In this document: positions 1 to 13,400 of the stretch, in pieces
Numbering within the stretch: position 1 is the first letter of the stretch
Layout of the letters: each line of letters begins with the position of its first letter
Made by a program: the position numbers and the translations under genes
The notes under the pieces: model-generated
Seen by the model: only the letters and a program-made list of their open reading frames with translations
Told to the model about the DNA's origin: nothing
Database searches by the model: none
Source: Hetaerina americana
Lineage: Eukaryota > Arthropoda > Insecta > Odonata > Calopterygidae
Assembly (NCBI GenBank): GCA_022747635.1
Contig: JAKTNV010000003.1
Location: 98,746,454 to 98,810,453, forward strand
DNA length: 64,000 nt
Direction of reading: 5' to 3'

Positions 1-2490
1 GACATAAAATGAAGATAATTGATGGCTGCTCTCAAAGCAATACAAAAACAGAAATTCCATTTTTTACTCAACATATAATGTGAGCTTCTTTGATGGTGAT
101 GGACAAATAGTAGTGGCCCAATTATTCTAACATATTTGGCTCCGAAGGCAGATTTATCAACATTAATAAAAAGAGAACTACTTGTTTAATATCTAAGGTG
201 GAGCTATGAAAAAGAGATCTAAGTAATTAATGGAAGAAATCTTTAATTCCTTTAAATTCCATTTTTTTCTTTTAATTTTAATTATTTTACAGGTTTGATA
301 TTTTTAAAATTCCATTTTGAGTTATTTAACATATTAAATTCATTACAAAAGTAAACGAATGGTAGACTGTAACCGTTATAATAACATCGAATGGCATTCT
401 AAATTGTGAAAACAAATAACAGTAACAATACCCGTATTTGAGTAAATTGTGTAACGATAAAATATTGTATATTAGAATAATAACTTGCCTCCTCTCAATT
501 GGATGTTGATTGAAAATATTTTACACTTTTGTGTACCAAGCCTTGGCCAAAATCTTAGCTGAAAGTTTTACCGGCGCGTTACTCCCGAGTTTGAAGTCAA
601 CGGTGCACGTTTCTTGTAATGTTTTCAATTATTTTGAATTACAATTACATTTGTAATTTCCTTATTCCTTAGATAAACGTAATTTGTAATTTTTTGAATT
701 AATTTTTTACCACATACCTGTAGAACCCAATTTAACGAAATATTTTCAGATTTTTTTGTTATGCAAGTTGTTCTCTTTTACATTTAATCTTGCAACCAAT
801 TTTATTCAATTGGCATTTGAAAAGGTTTTGAGGCACGACAATTACATTGATTCCATATTAAAATAATGATTTTGATAAATCATGCTGTTGTAAATTAAAA
901 AGATCAAATTACTATTTTTCTTGTTTCCATGCGTGGGAAAATTTGAGTCCATTGAAAAACATATAATTCTGCAAAGAAAATACAATCTAAGAAATGGTAA
1001 GGACTTCAATCTCATTTTAATTTATTTTTATTCTCTTTGCTTTACACATCACTTTTGTATCTATTGTAGGAATATTTTGATAAGAGGTTTGATTTGAAAT
1101 TGAGCTAAGCAATGACTATTCCGTCTTTTTATTGTCACAGTTTCCTTATTTGTTTTCAAGTTCTTCATGCCCTTTATGCAAGTTTTTGGTGGTTTGTTGT
1201 CATCCATTTAAATAAAAAACGTTTCACTTATGTATTGCCATTATTTGTTAATTATAATTAATGATTTTCCCTAATTTTGTGAATTGCTATTATTATTAAC
1301 TATTTTACCTCAAATTTTTATGCAGGACTCAGATGCACAACATTAGGGGCAACTTTGTAGCTGAACCTAATTTATGTAAATAATTATGTATTTATGTTAA
1401 TAGTTTAGCCCCAAACATCAATTTCCGCCAATGGTTAGCTGCGTATGTCTAAAAAATCTCTAATTTAACGTTTTTTGCGCAAAAATCAATGTACCAGCGT
1501 GTGTAATACGTAATTAATGCAACATAATATTATTTATATATGCTATAATAATATTTTTGCTGCATTGAGGGCCTCCAATATCGGGTATTTCGTTATGACT
1601 ATAAATTTGCGGATAAGCGCTATAAAATCGTGATTTTGAAATCATCTAGAACGAAGTAGTGTTTACGATGAATAATTATCACGAATGATTCAACTTATGT
1701 AGCTAATTGTTATTGAAAGTTCCACTCAAAAAATGTACACACACGCGAGCGAGATATTTACCATAAAACTCTCGGGGAAAGTACTGATAAAATTTTCATG
1801 CACAATTTTCAATACATAGACAACTAATTGTTTTAATTCTTTTCTGATTACACGCTGCATTATGGTAATTTAAGTATACCTTTCTCTTTCAAACGCAAAG
1901 TCTAAAATGGTAAGTCGTTATACTACTACTTAATTTACATTTAAAGCCACAAGAACTGCATCATAACGACATGATGACAAACTGCACATCGATATTGTGA
2001 ATATGTCTTCTTAAATCAATAATGGAAGACCCGCAAATTAGATATCCGTTAAATTTGTATTTTTTCCACATAGGAAACAATAAAACCCATGCGGTAGTTT
2101 AATCAGTACATTTTTCTCTTGAAAGACATAATAGTTTCATGTGTAACTTTGTGGAATTGCATCATTATGAATTATGTCAAAAGCTGAAGCTGAAGCTGCA
2201 GACGCTGAACGGCAGTGAAACCTGGTCCGCAATAAAGATTATTTTCCATGTGGAATTACAAAGTTTTATTTTAACATTATTCATCGCATATTTCTTGTAC
2301 TGTGTTACCTGTAGTTGGATTTTACTGCCATTTTTGATTTCCTATCCTTTATTTTTCTTTACACAATGCTTATTCTCTTTTATTCCAGACAATCGCCATT
2401 ATTCAACCATCCCCATTCTCCACGTGTAAATCTTTAAGTGTATATTTTAAACGAGGGACCTAACTTCTCATTTCCTATGAATATGTATTT

Positions 2491-2531
2491 AAATCACACA
2501 TAGTCCTGATGAACAGGACTATATGTGATTT
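2491..2531. repeat. Near-perfect 18-bp inverted repeat
   Basis: The arms are 2491-2508 and 2514-2531, separated by five bases, with one mismatch. The loop side reads CCTGATGAACAGG, so a CTGATGA string sits at the hairpin tip. The transcript would fold into a strong hairpin. It may be the end or core of a small mobile element, but no target-site duplication is evident. Confidence 0.6.
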
Positions 2532-2580
2532 AAAAACCTATGTGTGACTTCTTTCCTTTCACATTGGCTTTACAGGGCCG

Positions 2581-2700
2581 TTAACTCTCTTGATGAACTC
2601 CGATATTAGCGAAATATTGGCTAAAAGAATATAAGCCGCGTTTCTTTAGTTCGACTACTTGTTTGTCCCGTGTTTTATATGACCAATTTATTTTATCAGT
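2581..2700 (+). other. Possible decayed Penelope-type 3' end with hammerhead-like core
   Basis: TTGATGA (2590-2596, offset by one from the canonical CTGATGA) is followed by a 14-base spacer and then GAAA at 2611-2614, the order of the two conserved boxes of a hammerhead ribozyme. The intervening stem II is poorly formed and no convincing GTC cleavage triplet with matching stem I is seen. No GIY-YIG coding sequence lies upstream. This is a weak similarity only. Confidence 0.2.
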
Positions 2701-4659
2701 AAAGTATCATATAAAATATGGAAATTATCATCATACTTTGCACATTCAATGTTTGCATCCTGAACTTCTTTCATAATAGTATAGCCTCTTCATTATTTAA
2801 ATCATCTTTTTAGGGTCCTCGGCATGCTTACGATTGAACTTCTTTTATTCCTGAATGCTTGTGAAGGTCAGCAAAATATTCAATTGTTTTAATTTATTTT
2901 TTCATAGAACACCAATCGGCTTTTCTTTTCCACAGTTTCATCTGGATTTAAGAATTTCCACAGTGAACATAATTCTGAATTTTCTCATGTCTCTTAATAA
3001 CTCATTTAAACCCAGCGGAACGTAAAATATAATTTTTTGATAGCATCATGCCTTTTTCATAGCAAAAAAATATATTTAACTTCAAACTTAAAAATTTGCT
3101 CAAAACTGTTTGATTTTTCGATAGAACCCAATGCTAAAAGACTAAATTTTGAAAAAATAAGTTTATAATTTACGCTTTCAATTATTGTACAGTGTCGTTA
3201 ATTCTTTTATGATATAAAAGAATACTGCCTCATCAATCAGGATACCAAAATTATTCCTAAACATTCCGAAAATAACTATTATTACAAATATTTTTTCATT
3301 CCCAAGATTCAGTTTCAGATATAACTACGCTAAATTCATTTTAACCACTCCTAATGCAATCTATTCAAGACTGCCAGGAAATTGAACAAATCACATGTCG
3401 GAAATAAGTCTTTAAAAATATTAGAAATATTACCAAAAGAATTAAAACTTTGTTCAGAGAGTTAATTCTGTATAAAGCTACATTAAGCTTCTGTAAAATC
3501 ATCATGAAGTGTTGAATATCGTGAAGAGGATATTTAGTATAAATTTTTGTTTCTGCTTATAACATTTTGGCTCCGTCACACATACCTGATTTCTAGTGTC
3601 TCATGAAACTCTCCCTTAAGAAGAAAATTGCTTTTGAACTTATTTCATTATGTTCTTAGTCTATAAATATTTATACGTGAATCCAAAATTGCTATCCTTA
3701 GAATAATAAACTATTGCTTGCATGAAATATGTGCAATTTTGTTTTTCCCACGGTCAAAAAATAATTTCCCTAACTTAGTTTTTATTAAATATAAATTTTC
3801 ATGTTCTTTATAAAATATTATTGTGAGTATGAAGAATTGGATTAAAATCGGATAGGAAAGTATTCACTTTAAATATTTGTCAACTCTATTTGCCTATGAA
3901 TCTGTATTTCATTGAATGAAGTTAACATACACGTATTTATTTCAGTAATTTGAAATTGTACATAACCATTAGGCTTATGAAATGAATATACGATAAACTT
4001 GTAGAACTATTTAAACACTCTTGAAAAATTTCCTTAGATTAAAAGGACAATATTTAGCAATCAAACAAGAGTATTCTTTTAAGATCACTATATTTCTAAC
4101 TTCAATCATATATTAAATTAAAATATTCAAGCCAAATAGAGAGGGTGGCACTGCTACGAAAGCAGTCTCAGTCAGTGTTCCCCATCATAATTTAACTGCC
4201 TGAATGTCTGGCTTAACCTACAACTGTGTACAGGCAACTGGGTTACGCTGAAGTTCTTCCATATTGGTAAATAATAAAATGGTTTCATGGATATCATTCA
4301 TTTATTTTCCCTCGAGCACTATATTTAAAAACTCCCTTGAGCAGCTTGAACACAGAATGCGTTTCGGAAACTTTGACCAATTGCAATAATATCTGTTATG
4401 AAAATATTCAAAGAGTCTCGTAGTCTATGAAGTTACTTTGAAGAAAATTGACGTATTTTTAATTTCAACAGTGGTGACATGCACTCAGGAGCATTCCTTG
4501 CGATGATATGACTCTTAAGAATTTGAGGATTTTCTTTGCCAGAACAATAAATATATCACTTTTATCCATCGTGGACCAAAAATAAACGTAGATTTTGGAA
4601 TGAATCTGGATTTGGACGAGAGGAACGGACCGTGGGAATGGAACGTGATACCCTGGACT

Positions 4660-5100
4660 GAAAATTCGGCACGGACCGGTCCTTATGACTGGGTGTAGTG
4701 GGATGAGTTCGAAGGCTCCCTCCTTCGACCGAGAGAGGGAACTGAGTAGAAAGCTCGGGTGGAAGAAGGAGAGGGTGTACGCGTTGGGGCGGGGAGAGAA
4801 GCGAGGGGAGGCATCTCCCACAGGCATGGCTGCCCCGCAACGTGCCCTCCCATTGGCTCGCCAGATGTAAACATTCCGCCGCCATGCTGGCTTCCGGTGA
4901 CGGGGGCTATACATAATTTATGAATAAACCCGCCCCCCAGCGGTGACCAATGGGAATGACCGAGGGGACGCTTCGGAAGGGGAAAGGAATGCGAATGGGG
5001 GAAGGTAGAATAACGCAAGGGAAGAAAGAGAGAGAAGAGAAAGAGAGAGAGAGAGGGACGCATACCCGGATGAAATAAGATGGCGTCCAAAATTGTTCAC
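4660..5100. promoter_or_regulatory. Candidate CpG-rich promoter or regulatory island
   Basis: A GC-rich block in AT-rich surroundings holds an inverted CCAAT box (ATTGG, 4852-4856), a direct CCAAT box (4947-4951), a GC box (CCGCCCCCC, near 4930), an ETS-like CTTCCGG near 4891, a GAGA run at about 5018-5058, and AAGATGGCG (5078-5086), a YY1/Pho-type motif. Paired CCAAT boxes plus a GC box are typical of TATA-less promoters. The four reading frames across the block overlap each other and encode Ser/Pro/Arg-rich low-complexity peptides, so they are not annotated as genes. No transcript direction can be set. Confidence 0.4.
5018..5058 (+). repeat. GA-rich simple repeat
   Basis: This is an almost uninterrupted purine tract dominated by GAGA units. 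GAGAG is the binding core of insect GAGA factor, and such tracts can also form triplex DNA. Confidence 0.8.
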
Positions 5101-8100
5101 GGTGCTTTGATGTATCAAAGGGTTAAATAAATACCAAAATACATTCATTGAATTTGAGCTGTAATTAGACGACTACATTAGTGCTATACCGAAAACGGTG
5201 GTCTGGAAAGAATATGCGGGAATTAGGCATAAAATTCGCCGTTCCTCGTCATTCCTGGGAAGAGAATACCATAATTATTGAAATTCCACGGAAATTGCAG
5301 TTTATTCAGTAGTTATTAAGATATTCTCAGTCAACACTGTCTCAACTCATTGCTCATATGAACATTTCGTAACGTAAGTAAATTTCAAGCATTCGCACAT
5401 GCCAAATGTATTCGTTCGTCCTTATGTAATCCACAAAATTCGCACCAGCTTTTATGATAACCTCTGATATTCTCACCTCGATAAATTCAAACCAAAAAAT
5501 CAGGTAAATTAGGGTAACGGTTTCCCTCTACTCCAACCAAACAGGTGACAACTTGACGGCACGCGAAAGAACTCAGCGGAAAGGCGAGAGAACCGGTGGA
5601 AGTTCGGTTGCGTGTGTCCACGGTTTTTTAAGTGCTGCAATTCCGTCTTTTAATGCCAGCGAAGGGTCTCTTAAAGGGACATAACTATAGACTTTCATAG
5701 CCAAATAAAATGACTCTCTGACGGAGGCTTTTTCCTTTCCTTCCTCCTTTATATTGCTTCTTCCTATCCGTCCATCTCTACTTCTCTCTCCTTGCACCCC
5801 ACCCACTGCACTGACCCTACATCATTTCACTTTCCTCCACTCTGCTTCGACCACAGAGCACCAAACCCACAAAACACCCCTTTAAAACACTTTGGTCGCA
5901 TAAAAAAACGCCCATTTGTCCTCTCTGCTTCCTCATCAACTCACCCCTCAAGCTTACTAGGTCCTTACTTCATTCATTCTCCCTCTGCCGCCTCCCGCCC
6001 ACCCTCTACAAGGTGAAAAAAACTGCAAAGTCCTCAAATGAAACCCTCCTGATCTTAGAAAACTAATCGCAGCGCAGTAAAAGGCCGATTATGACACCGT
6101 AAAAATTACAATAACGACCTCTTCGAGGCACGTTTAAATGTTCCCTTTCCGTTCACTCGTGGGAGGCCCATGTCAGACGGCTGTTTACAAGAGGTCTTGA
6201 CTTTAATCGCTCAATCATTGTCGATGCACAAGGGTAGTCATAGTCTTTAATAGCCTAATTGTCGCACTGCAAATATAAATGAATCATTTTTTTACCGAGA
6301 GCATACGGTGCGGCTACTTACACCACAATTCTATTTCAAGACATTATATTTTTCTCATCAATTTAAGTTATTATTTCTTCCAAACATTTTGAGTATTTTA
6401 CTAAAGGAAATTTTTGTTTTTATTTTCTTCATCTGTAAACTGATAACAGTACTTTCTTAACTCCCGTTGAATACACCAAGAACTAACAGCATTTACTGCG
6501 CATAGGCATCCCTAATTAATATTTTAGTGAAAAACCAGGGAAAATCATAGTATTTCTTTGGGAATCGTTATAGATTACCATTCCGATGACCCTCTTTTGT
6601 ACATATCTTAACCTTTATTATTTACCTTAGTTGGAAGGTAAAAGATGCGGCAGTTCATACGACCTATGCGATTAGAAATTACCGTACATGTTTTTAGCTA
6701 AGAAATATTTTTTAAATATGAAAGGTATTTTAATAGGTCAACCTCAGTGTGGTCCATTTTTCATTGATTTGACATGAGATATAATCGACAGTAACCGTTG
6801 TAAGATAAATACTATATGTCCATTCCTCCACTTGATTTTGATAATGGAAAAGGCTTTCCATGAAGATGTTTCCTTAGAACCGAGAAAGTAAAACAGAGTT
6901 GTTTATCTGGGCTGAGGGGAGGATGTGAAGAATATTCATATAAAGGGGAACACGATGAAATTTTTAATATGCTTCCTTCCACTTCGTTCTTTTCTCACAA
7001 TGACAAAATGGAGCTCATGCTTACACCCTTCAGAGCTCTGGGCCAACCTTCCTTTTGCATTAATAGTCCTCTCTAATTACACATTTTAAATCGTCTTCTA
7101 GTTAATATATGGGAAGTAAATGTTGCCTTCAAGTCTTATATAAAATTCTATGGACATGGGCTGTTGTTTTTTTTAGCAAAAGCAATATTTTAACAGAGGG
7201 CAATGCTCGCTTCCTGTTCCAGCCCCTTTGTCACCGTAGGAAAACTGAATGTTCAACTTCCAATGGTTTCTACTGTTTGTATTTTACATAAATTCAAAAC
7301 TTTTCCTGATAACATATTTCATATTAACCACAATAAAGTTGTAAAATTAAAATTTGAACAACACACCTTGCCAATCAAATATATGGCATTATGTCACCTA
7401 ACAACCGATACAATGATTAAAGAAACATTTTAAATATAAAATATCTTCAAATCTTGTATGGTGAATATATTTGTGCAAGAAATATTTTAAAATTACGCGA
7501 TGAAGCCTTATGGATGAGTGGGAGTTTTATATTCTTAATATTTACCATAATTTTGTGTACATAAAATTATGTTACTATTATAATGATGTTGCATTGGAAA
7601 AAGCATTACCTTACATGGTTTTTACATAAAAAAATGAAAAAATGTTAGGTGAAACGCATGATAACAAGTGGCCAAGAATATTCATGCAGAGATATTTATC
7701 TGCTGCTCCAATCAGATGCTTTTTAAAGTGGCAGTCTAGTCAGGGAATGACTATCACGAATTACCTCGTAAATTTCAAATGACTTGCACGTAGGAGTGGC
7801 TATGACATGGGTGAGACGAAAGGTAAAAAAAGGGGTATAATCGTGCTTCAATTCTTAATTTCACCGGAAAATGAAGCAGAACGTTGGAAAATGAGTAAAT
7901 TAACTCGCAAAGTGAATAGATGTAATTAAAAAATGCAAGACAATTTAAAGAGTTCTGTTCAGGGGGTAAAACGAAAGGAAGAGAAATAGAAAAAAATGAC
8001 CACTAGGTGTTGGCTTATCTTATGAAAAATGGCAGAAAGAGGAAAAGAAATGAATAGAAAACAGTAGGTTTAAAGAGTTGGAAGGAAGGGAAAATTTCTA

Positions 8101-11100
8101 ACTGAGGATATGAGGAGAGGAGGAGAAAAGGCGAAGCAAAAGCGCGATATTTGATGACATATAAAACAGCTCGTAAAAAATACAAGGCCGTAAATTTGGA
8201 TCGTTTTATTACGCTTATACTTTTCTTGAGAAGAATACAAATAAAAACCTATGAATTTCCAATGGTAAAACAAAAACCAACTTTACACTTTACTGAACAA
8301 CCTGTGACTGCCTTATAATGATGATCTAACGAAGCACTAAACTTGAATTGCCAACTAATATTTTGGCATGAAAATTTGCATATAACTTAAAATTTGTTAA
8401 ATACTCTTATTAAAATCTACGAACTACCGAACGGAAATTTATAAAAAAATGATTACCACAAGGAACAAAATGCACCATTTCCTAATTCTTAGCCTACGTC
8501 ATTATTTAATTATATACTAACAGCAATAAAATAAAAATATAATTCCAGATTATCAAGGTTTAATTTTTGTTTTAATGAAACGCTACCTATGTCACTGTAA
8601 ATATTTAAAGACGAATATCCTACGCATTACAAATATGCATTTCTTTAGCGATGTTTATCAATAAAATGCATATAAAATTAAAATTATTCTCATAAAAGCC
8701 CTCCACAAAATTTATAACGACTTATGTTAGAATCCCAATCCACGAGAGGATACTGTCAAAATGATTTGTTTTGATAGACTACAGTGAGTTTTATATTTTT
8801 GAAAGCTATTATTGCAATTCATAAGTAAAAGCAGACATTGTAGTCCAGCAACACATTTTTTGCAAAACTAATAAATGGCATTGTCCAAGGACCTGAGAGT
8901 TACAAGATTTGGTCAAAAATGTATTGCCTTACAATATTAATGAATTCTTTGTGGTACTGTCTCAAAATATGTTTGGCACCCCATTGTATAATATATATAA
9001 AATTTTCTATCCCATTGACCAAACACTTCAATTGGGATAAATTGAAATACGTGCATAGTTATTGATATTTTTGCGATAAATTTAACTAAATTTACTCGGT
9101 ATATGTACTGTCCCATTAAATTGAACACTAATTTAAAGCTACGGCTACTACTTAAAATTGTTTTCATTTGTGTATCTGGAAATATGATTCGAAACCCTCA
9201 TACAAAAGTTCACCCCTTAAAAGAGATAAATGTTTTATTCAAAACATAAGAATTCCTTTTCAAATATATTTAAAAGGTAACTAGTTCCATGTATTTTCAG
9301 AAACCGATTTTAAAATGAAGTTTTAGTTAAGCTGCAGTGAATTTGTACTCCCTATTTAAATACAATCGGTGATAGCTCCTGTATATAAACGAGACGTATA
9401 CGCAGACATAACTGTATATTTTGCAGGAAATACGCAATGTCATCTATAGTACAGAAGTAGTTTCAAGTGAGGGTTGGTGTCTAGCTTGGGATTATTTATC
9501 GGATAAACGAAATTCAAAATGATTATTGCTCTAAGACTTAAAACAAAATTGCGTATCTGATTGTTTTCCTCCGATCAAAACATCATCTGCTCTAATGTTA
9601 ATTGAGGTCCCTTTAATGTGTGATCATTTTCATTTTTATTATTAAATGACACGATTAAGAATCCTCTTTGTGGGGAAAGTAATATCAATTATTTTTCAAT
9701 TTTTGCATGCTTCGCCGTTGCTAAAATCTTTTTAGATCCACTATCTCTCACTTTACTTTTCTTCAAAACAAACTTCTGATCGTCAAATAGTAACTGATAA
9801 ATTTCCTTAAAATACTAGCAATATTTACCATTGTAAATATTTATTCAATATCTGGGTGATTTGCAATAGGACGTTTTTTAAATAGAATTGAGAGTTTAAA
9901 CAGTTTCTAAGTTCTAGGAGACTGTGCTATCATGAGATTAATAAATTTGAGAGTTCATAATTGACTCAACAAAAGTTTCATAAAGGAACTTAGGAACAAT
10001 GAGAACTCGCTAATCGTGCAGAACTCATGGTGCCTTCTGAATTAATAATAGCAATACTAAAAAATTGAGAAAAACCCGAAGGCAATAATGGGAAGAAAAA
10101 TGGGAAATAATGGGAAAATCTTATCAAAGGAATGGTACTTAATAAGGAAAGATTTGGTGATATTTTCCCTCAAAATATGGTTTTATTAATCTAACATATC
10201 GTATAACAGCAAATACCCATTTCCTCAGGGCATTTAAACAAATAACATGCACTAATGCCCTACGAAATTCCCTCTCATTTTATTGACTGAATGCAAAAAT
10301 AATCATTAATTGGCTCTAGCTAATAATTTGATTTGGAGTTTGACGGCTCCTAGCTGTTAGGACCAAGGCTTAAGTTTAGGTTGTATGATATTTTTGGTTA
10401 CCTAACTTATTTATTACTTAGTCAAAGTCCGGCAAAGGGATTCATATGTTTTTCTTATGTAATAATGTAAGTAAATAAATGTTGATACATAAGTCAATAT
10501 TTAATACTAAAGTAGTTAATAGATTTTCAACAGTAATTTCAGCATGAAATATGATGTTTGCGATGCCAATGTACCAGAATTATTGCATTTACATTTTACG
10601 TAAAGCTTAGCGGCTGTGCTAATACTACGAGAGTTTCCACATTTCCTGCTCTTGAGTCTATCCACGTAGATTTGCAAAGAAGTGCAGGCGGTAGAGCATT
10701 ATTCCATATTGTTCTGAATAAGTATCATATTTAATGATGCTTGTCAAAATTAACAAATGTGCGTAGTAAACCATTTTATTTGGAACAGTGTGAGACCGCG
10801 GGATTATAAGAAATTTAATGAAATTAGAAATATGAGAAATTTCCTACTTCATTTTGATAATCTTAATTCTAATATGTAATGAAATTAATCGCCATATACC
10901 TATGACACGATTAAATTTAAATGTTATCCCTTTTCAAATGAAATTTTGAACATTGTTTCCTGATTGCAGTTTATAATTTATCTCATTCAATAAAAATAAC
11001 ATAAATTTCGAACTCAATTAACAAGCATTTATTGTTTCCAATGTGATCTCACTGATTTGGTAGTCTATTAAATTTCAAAAGATAGGTTCATACGAGCTCT

Positions 11101-12760
11101 TAAAACAAATGTTATCATTACAATGATATTTGAAGTGTCTTAAAATAGCCTAAAAGGGTAATTATTCAAATATGATACACACTTTTTATACATATGTTAA
11201 TCAAATTATTGACGCCGTATTTTATTTTTCTGATAGTAAATCTTTTGCAAAAGGAGTAGAAGTAGAGAAAACACTATAAAAAAACTAGTAGAACCCTTGC
11301 AACCGTCGTTCTCTACCTCTTTGCAGATTGCCATTAAATGGTGTCCATCTTTCACCCATAAACTTGTGACGTTTCTTAAGCTAAACTTTGGATTGTGGTA
11401 TCGCCCTAACACTTAACGCAGCAGTTTCCTGATCATCTATAGGCCAAAAGCTTTAATATTAATATGCATACTGCTTTATCTTAAGGAATAAAAAATGTTC
11501 TTTCAAAAATAAAGTAAATTTCATAGCAACTTAGACGTCAATTTCTTCGCAAAGAAGAGGTAACAAGTGACTTCTTATTAATTTAAATCTCCTAATCTGC
11601 ATTTTATGTTATAATTATTTAGAAAAGAGGGTGATTCTCTTCAAAAAAAATTTAGTCTTTAATTCAACAGACTTAGCCTAACGTTACATGATATAAATTA
11701 CCTTAAAGGGCTAAACTAAGTAAACGATAGTATATTTTAGTGAGTATTTTTCTACCACAAAAAGCCTGATGTTTTTCAAGTGACTACTGATAAATACTAA
11801 GAAAGAAGAAATGACGGATTGTATCAATCGTGTAAGTGAAATAGTATAGTATTATCAATCCAAAGAACATAATCCTGAATTTAAAAGTTACTTCCTACGC
11901 TTAATTGTACACGCACATGTACCTCAAAAAATAATTCTTAAGAAAACATCTGAATTTTGGCTGACGAAATTCAAAATATATGCTTTTGATGGAAGGTATT
12001 TTGCGATAATACATATAAATATTAAGGAATAAAATAAAAATACTACAAAGTTTGCCTTTAATCTGTTTTCTTTTTATTTTTGTACTGCCTTGAAAGTATA
12101 TTAAGCTCTGTGTAATGATTACAAAAGTGGTTTGAGATCTAGGATGATAAAATGGGATAATTGTTGACTATATACACAGTTATTTCTTTGATTCTCCTAA
12201 AAAATATTTTCTACATACTTTAATAGAAAGATTCAGGTATAAAATACTCAAAATAATCTTAAAACTGGTGAATAAAATCAGTTAAATAACATGATTCCAA
12301 GAAATCATTGAGGTTCTTTTCCAGTTAGGCATTTCATCCATGCTCAAGATTTCTTGAAAACTGATTTTCCACTGCCAATATAGCAATATTTTTTATAGCT
12401 TACCAAACGGCCACATATCGCTTTGCTTGACCATATCGACCCTTAAAAATAGATGCCAGTAATAACAATCCCCTACAGGATATTTCATTGGCTCATCCTT
12501 GAATGATTCACTGATCTTTATTAGCTATATAATCATGTATATCGTCCTTGAGATCTAATCTATAAGAAAGAATTCCACTCGCATCATTTTATTCTGGATC
12601 CAATTTATTTCAGGTGCTCGAAAGAACAGTCAAAAAGGTTAAATATTACCGCTTTCACAACTCAACTTAATCAAAGAACTTCCGATTGCCAACTCAATTG
12701 AGAACAATAGGTAATGATATCATTTTTGATTAGTTTAGTTTTGGATTGAATGAAGGTGTA
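5100..12760. other. Mostly AT-rich non-coding stretch
   Basis: Apart from a pyrimidine-rich patch at about 5740-6010, the stretch is AT-rich with dense stops in all frames. Reading frames of 60-80 codons (for example at 7109-7291, 8070-8273, 8937-9167 and 11206-11412) show no recognisable domain and no codon-bias signal. A CTCF-like string occurs near 8000-8014 but is a weak match. I see no RNA gene or clear transposon here. Confidence 0.65.
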
Positions 12761-12769
12761 TAATTTCTT

Positions 12770-13400
12770 CCGAGGGTGAGCACGAAGATCATTTGCGGAT
12801 ATTTCACCACCTACCCGAGGATGATGGATACCGCATGCGTGAGTGGGCTCGGAACCCCAATCAATTTTCTGAACTACCCTGTCTCTCCTGACGCATGAAC
12901 ATTATCGTGAAACGCGCCTCGAATTCGGCTCACAGCATTACCACACACTGAAAGAGGAGATTGTACGAGAGCGATACACCCTCTCTCTCTCTCTTGAGTG
13001 GGAGAGAGAAAGAAAAGCACAGCCAGGCAGTGGAGCGATGAGTCGCGGATATGGGGGGGAAGCGAGGGCGTGCCGCCGCTCGGCGTCGGCGCGTGTTCCG
13101 GCGGGCCTCCGTGAAGCGAACCACGGCCTCGTGACGACTCAGAGGGAGTAGAAGGCGTGATTTGCCCTTTGTTCCAGCGGACGGGGGCGAGAGCGATGGG
13201 TGAAAGGGGAAACGAGCTATATTTTTTCGGCCGGAGCTGAATCGAGGGAGAGCAAGTGAGATGTCAGGTCGGGACAGCAATAAAGTGGAGTGGTGAGCAT
13301 GCGCTTTGATCACCAACCGGGGAACAAAGGCATGATCTCCGAAGCGTTCAGTCGTATTTTACGCCCTCATGGTAGAGATGAGATTGGGAATAAGTTAAGT
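12770..13400. promoter_or_regulatory. GC-rich island with CT-to-GA strand switch
   Basis: GC-rich block with CG-rich core (about 13070-13140). A CT run at 12980-12994 is followed within a few bases by a GA run at 13000-13008, giving a short hairpin-forming mirror of GAGA motifs. The 128-codon frame on the minus strand (12930-13316) is Ser/Arg/Pro-rich and low complexity, so I do not call it a gene. The block may be a regulatory island. Confidence 0.3.

Larger units (their letters stand above)
1..4600. other. AT-rich non-coding stretch
   Basis: This stretch is AT-rich and rich in stop codons, with only short reading frames. The longest, at 2139-2429 (+), encodes a hydrophobic, low-complexity peptide with no family I recognise. 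The only structured items I see are an inverted repeat at 2491-2531 and a hammerhead-like core at 2589-2614, listed separately. No gene, tRNA or clear transposon protein is visible. Confidence 0.7.

Noticed and set aside
8000..8014. CTCF-like string in AT-rich DNA
   Set aside because: The match covers only part of the core consensus and single motif hits are expected by chance in 64 kb.
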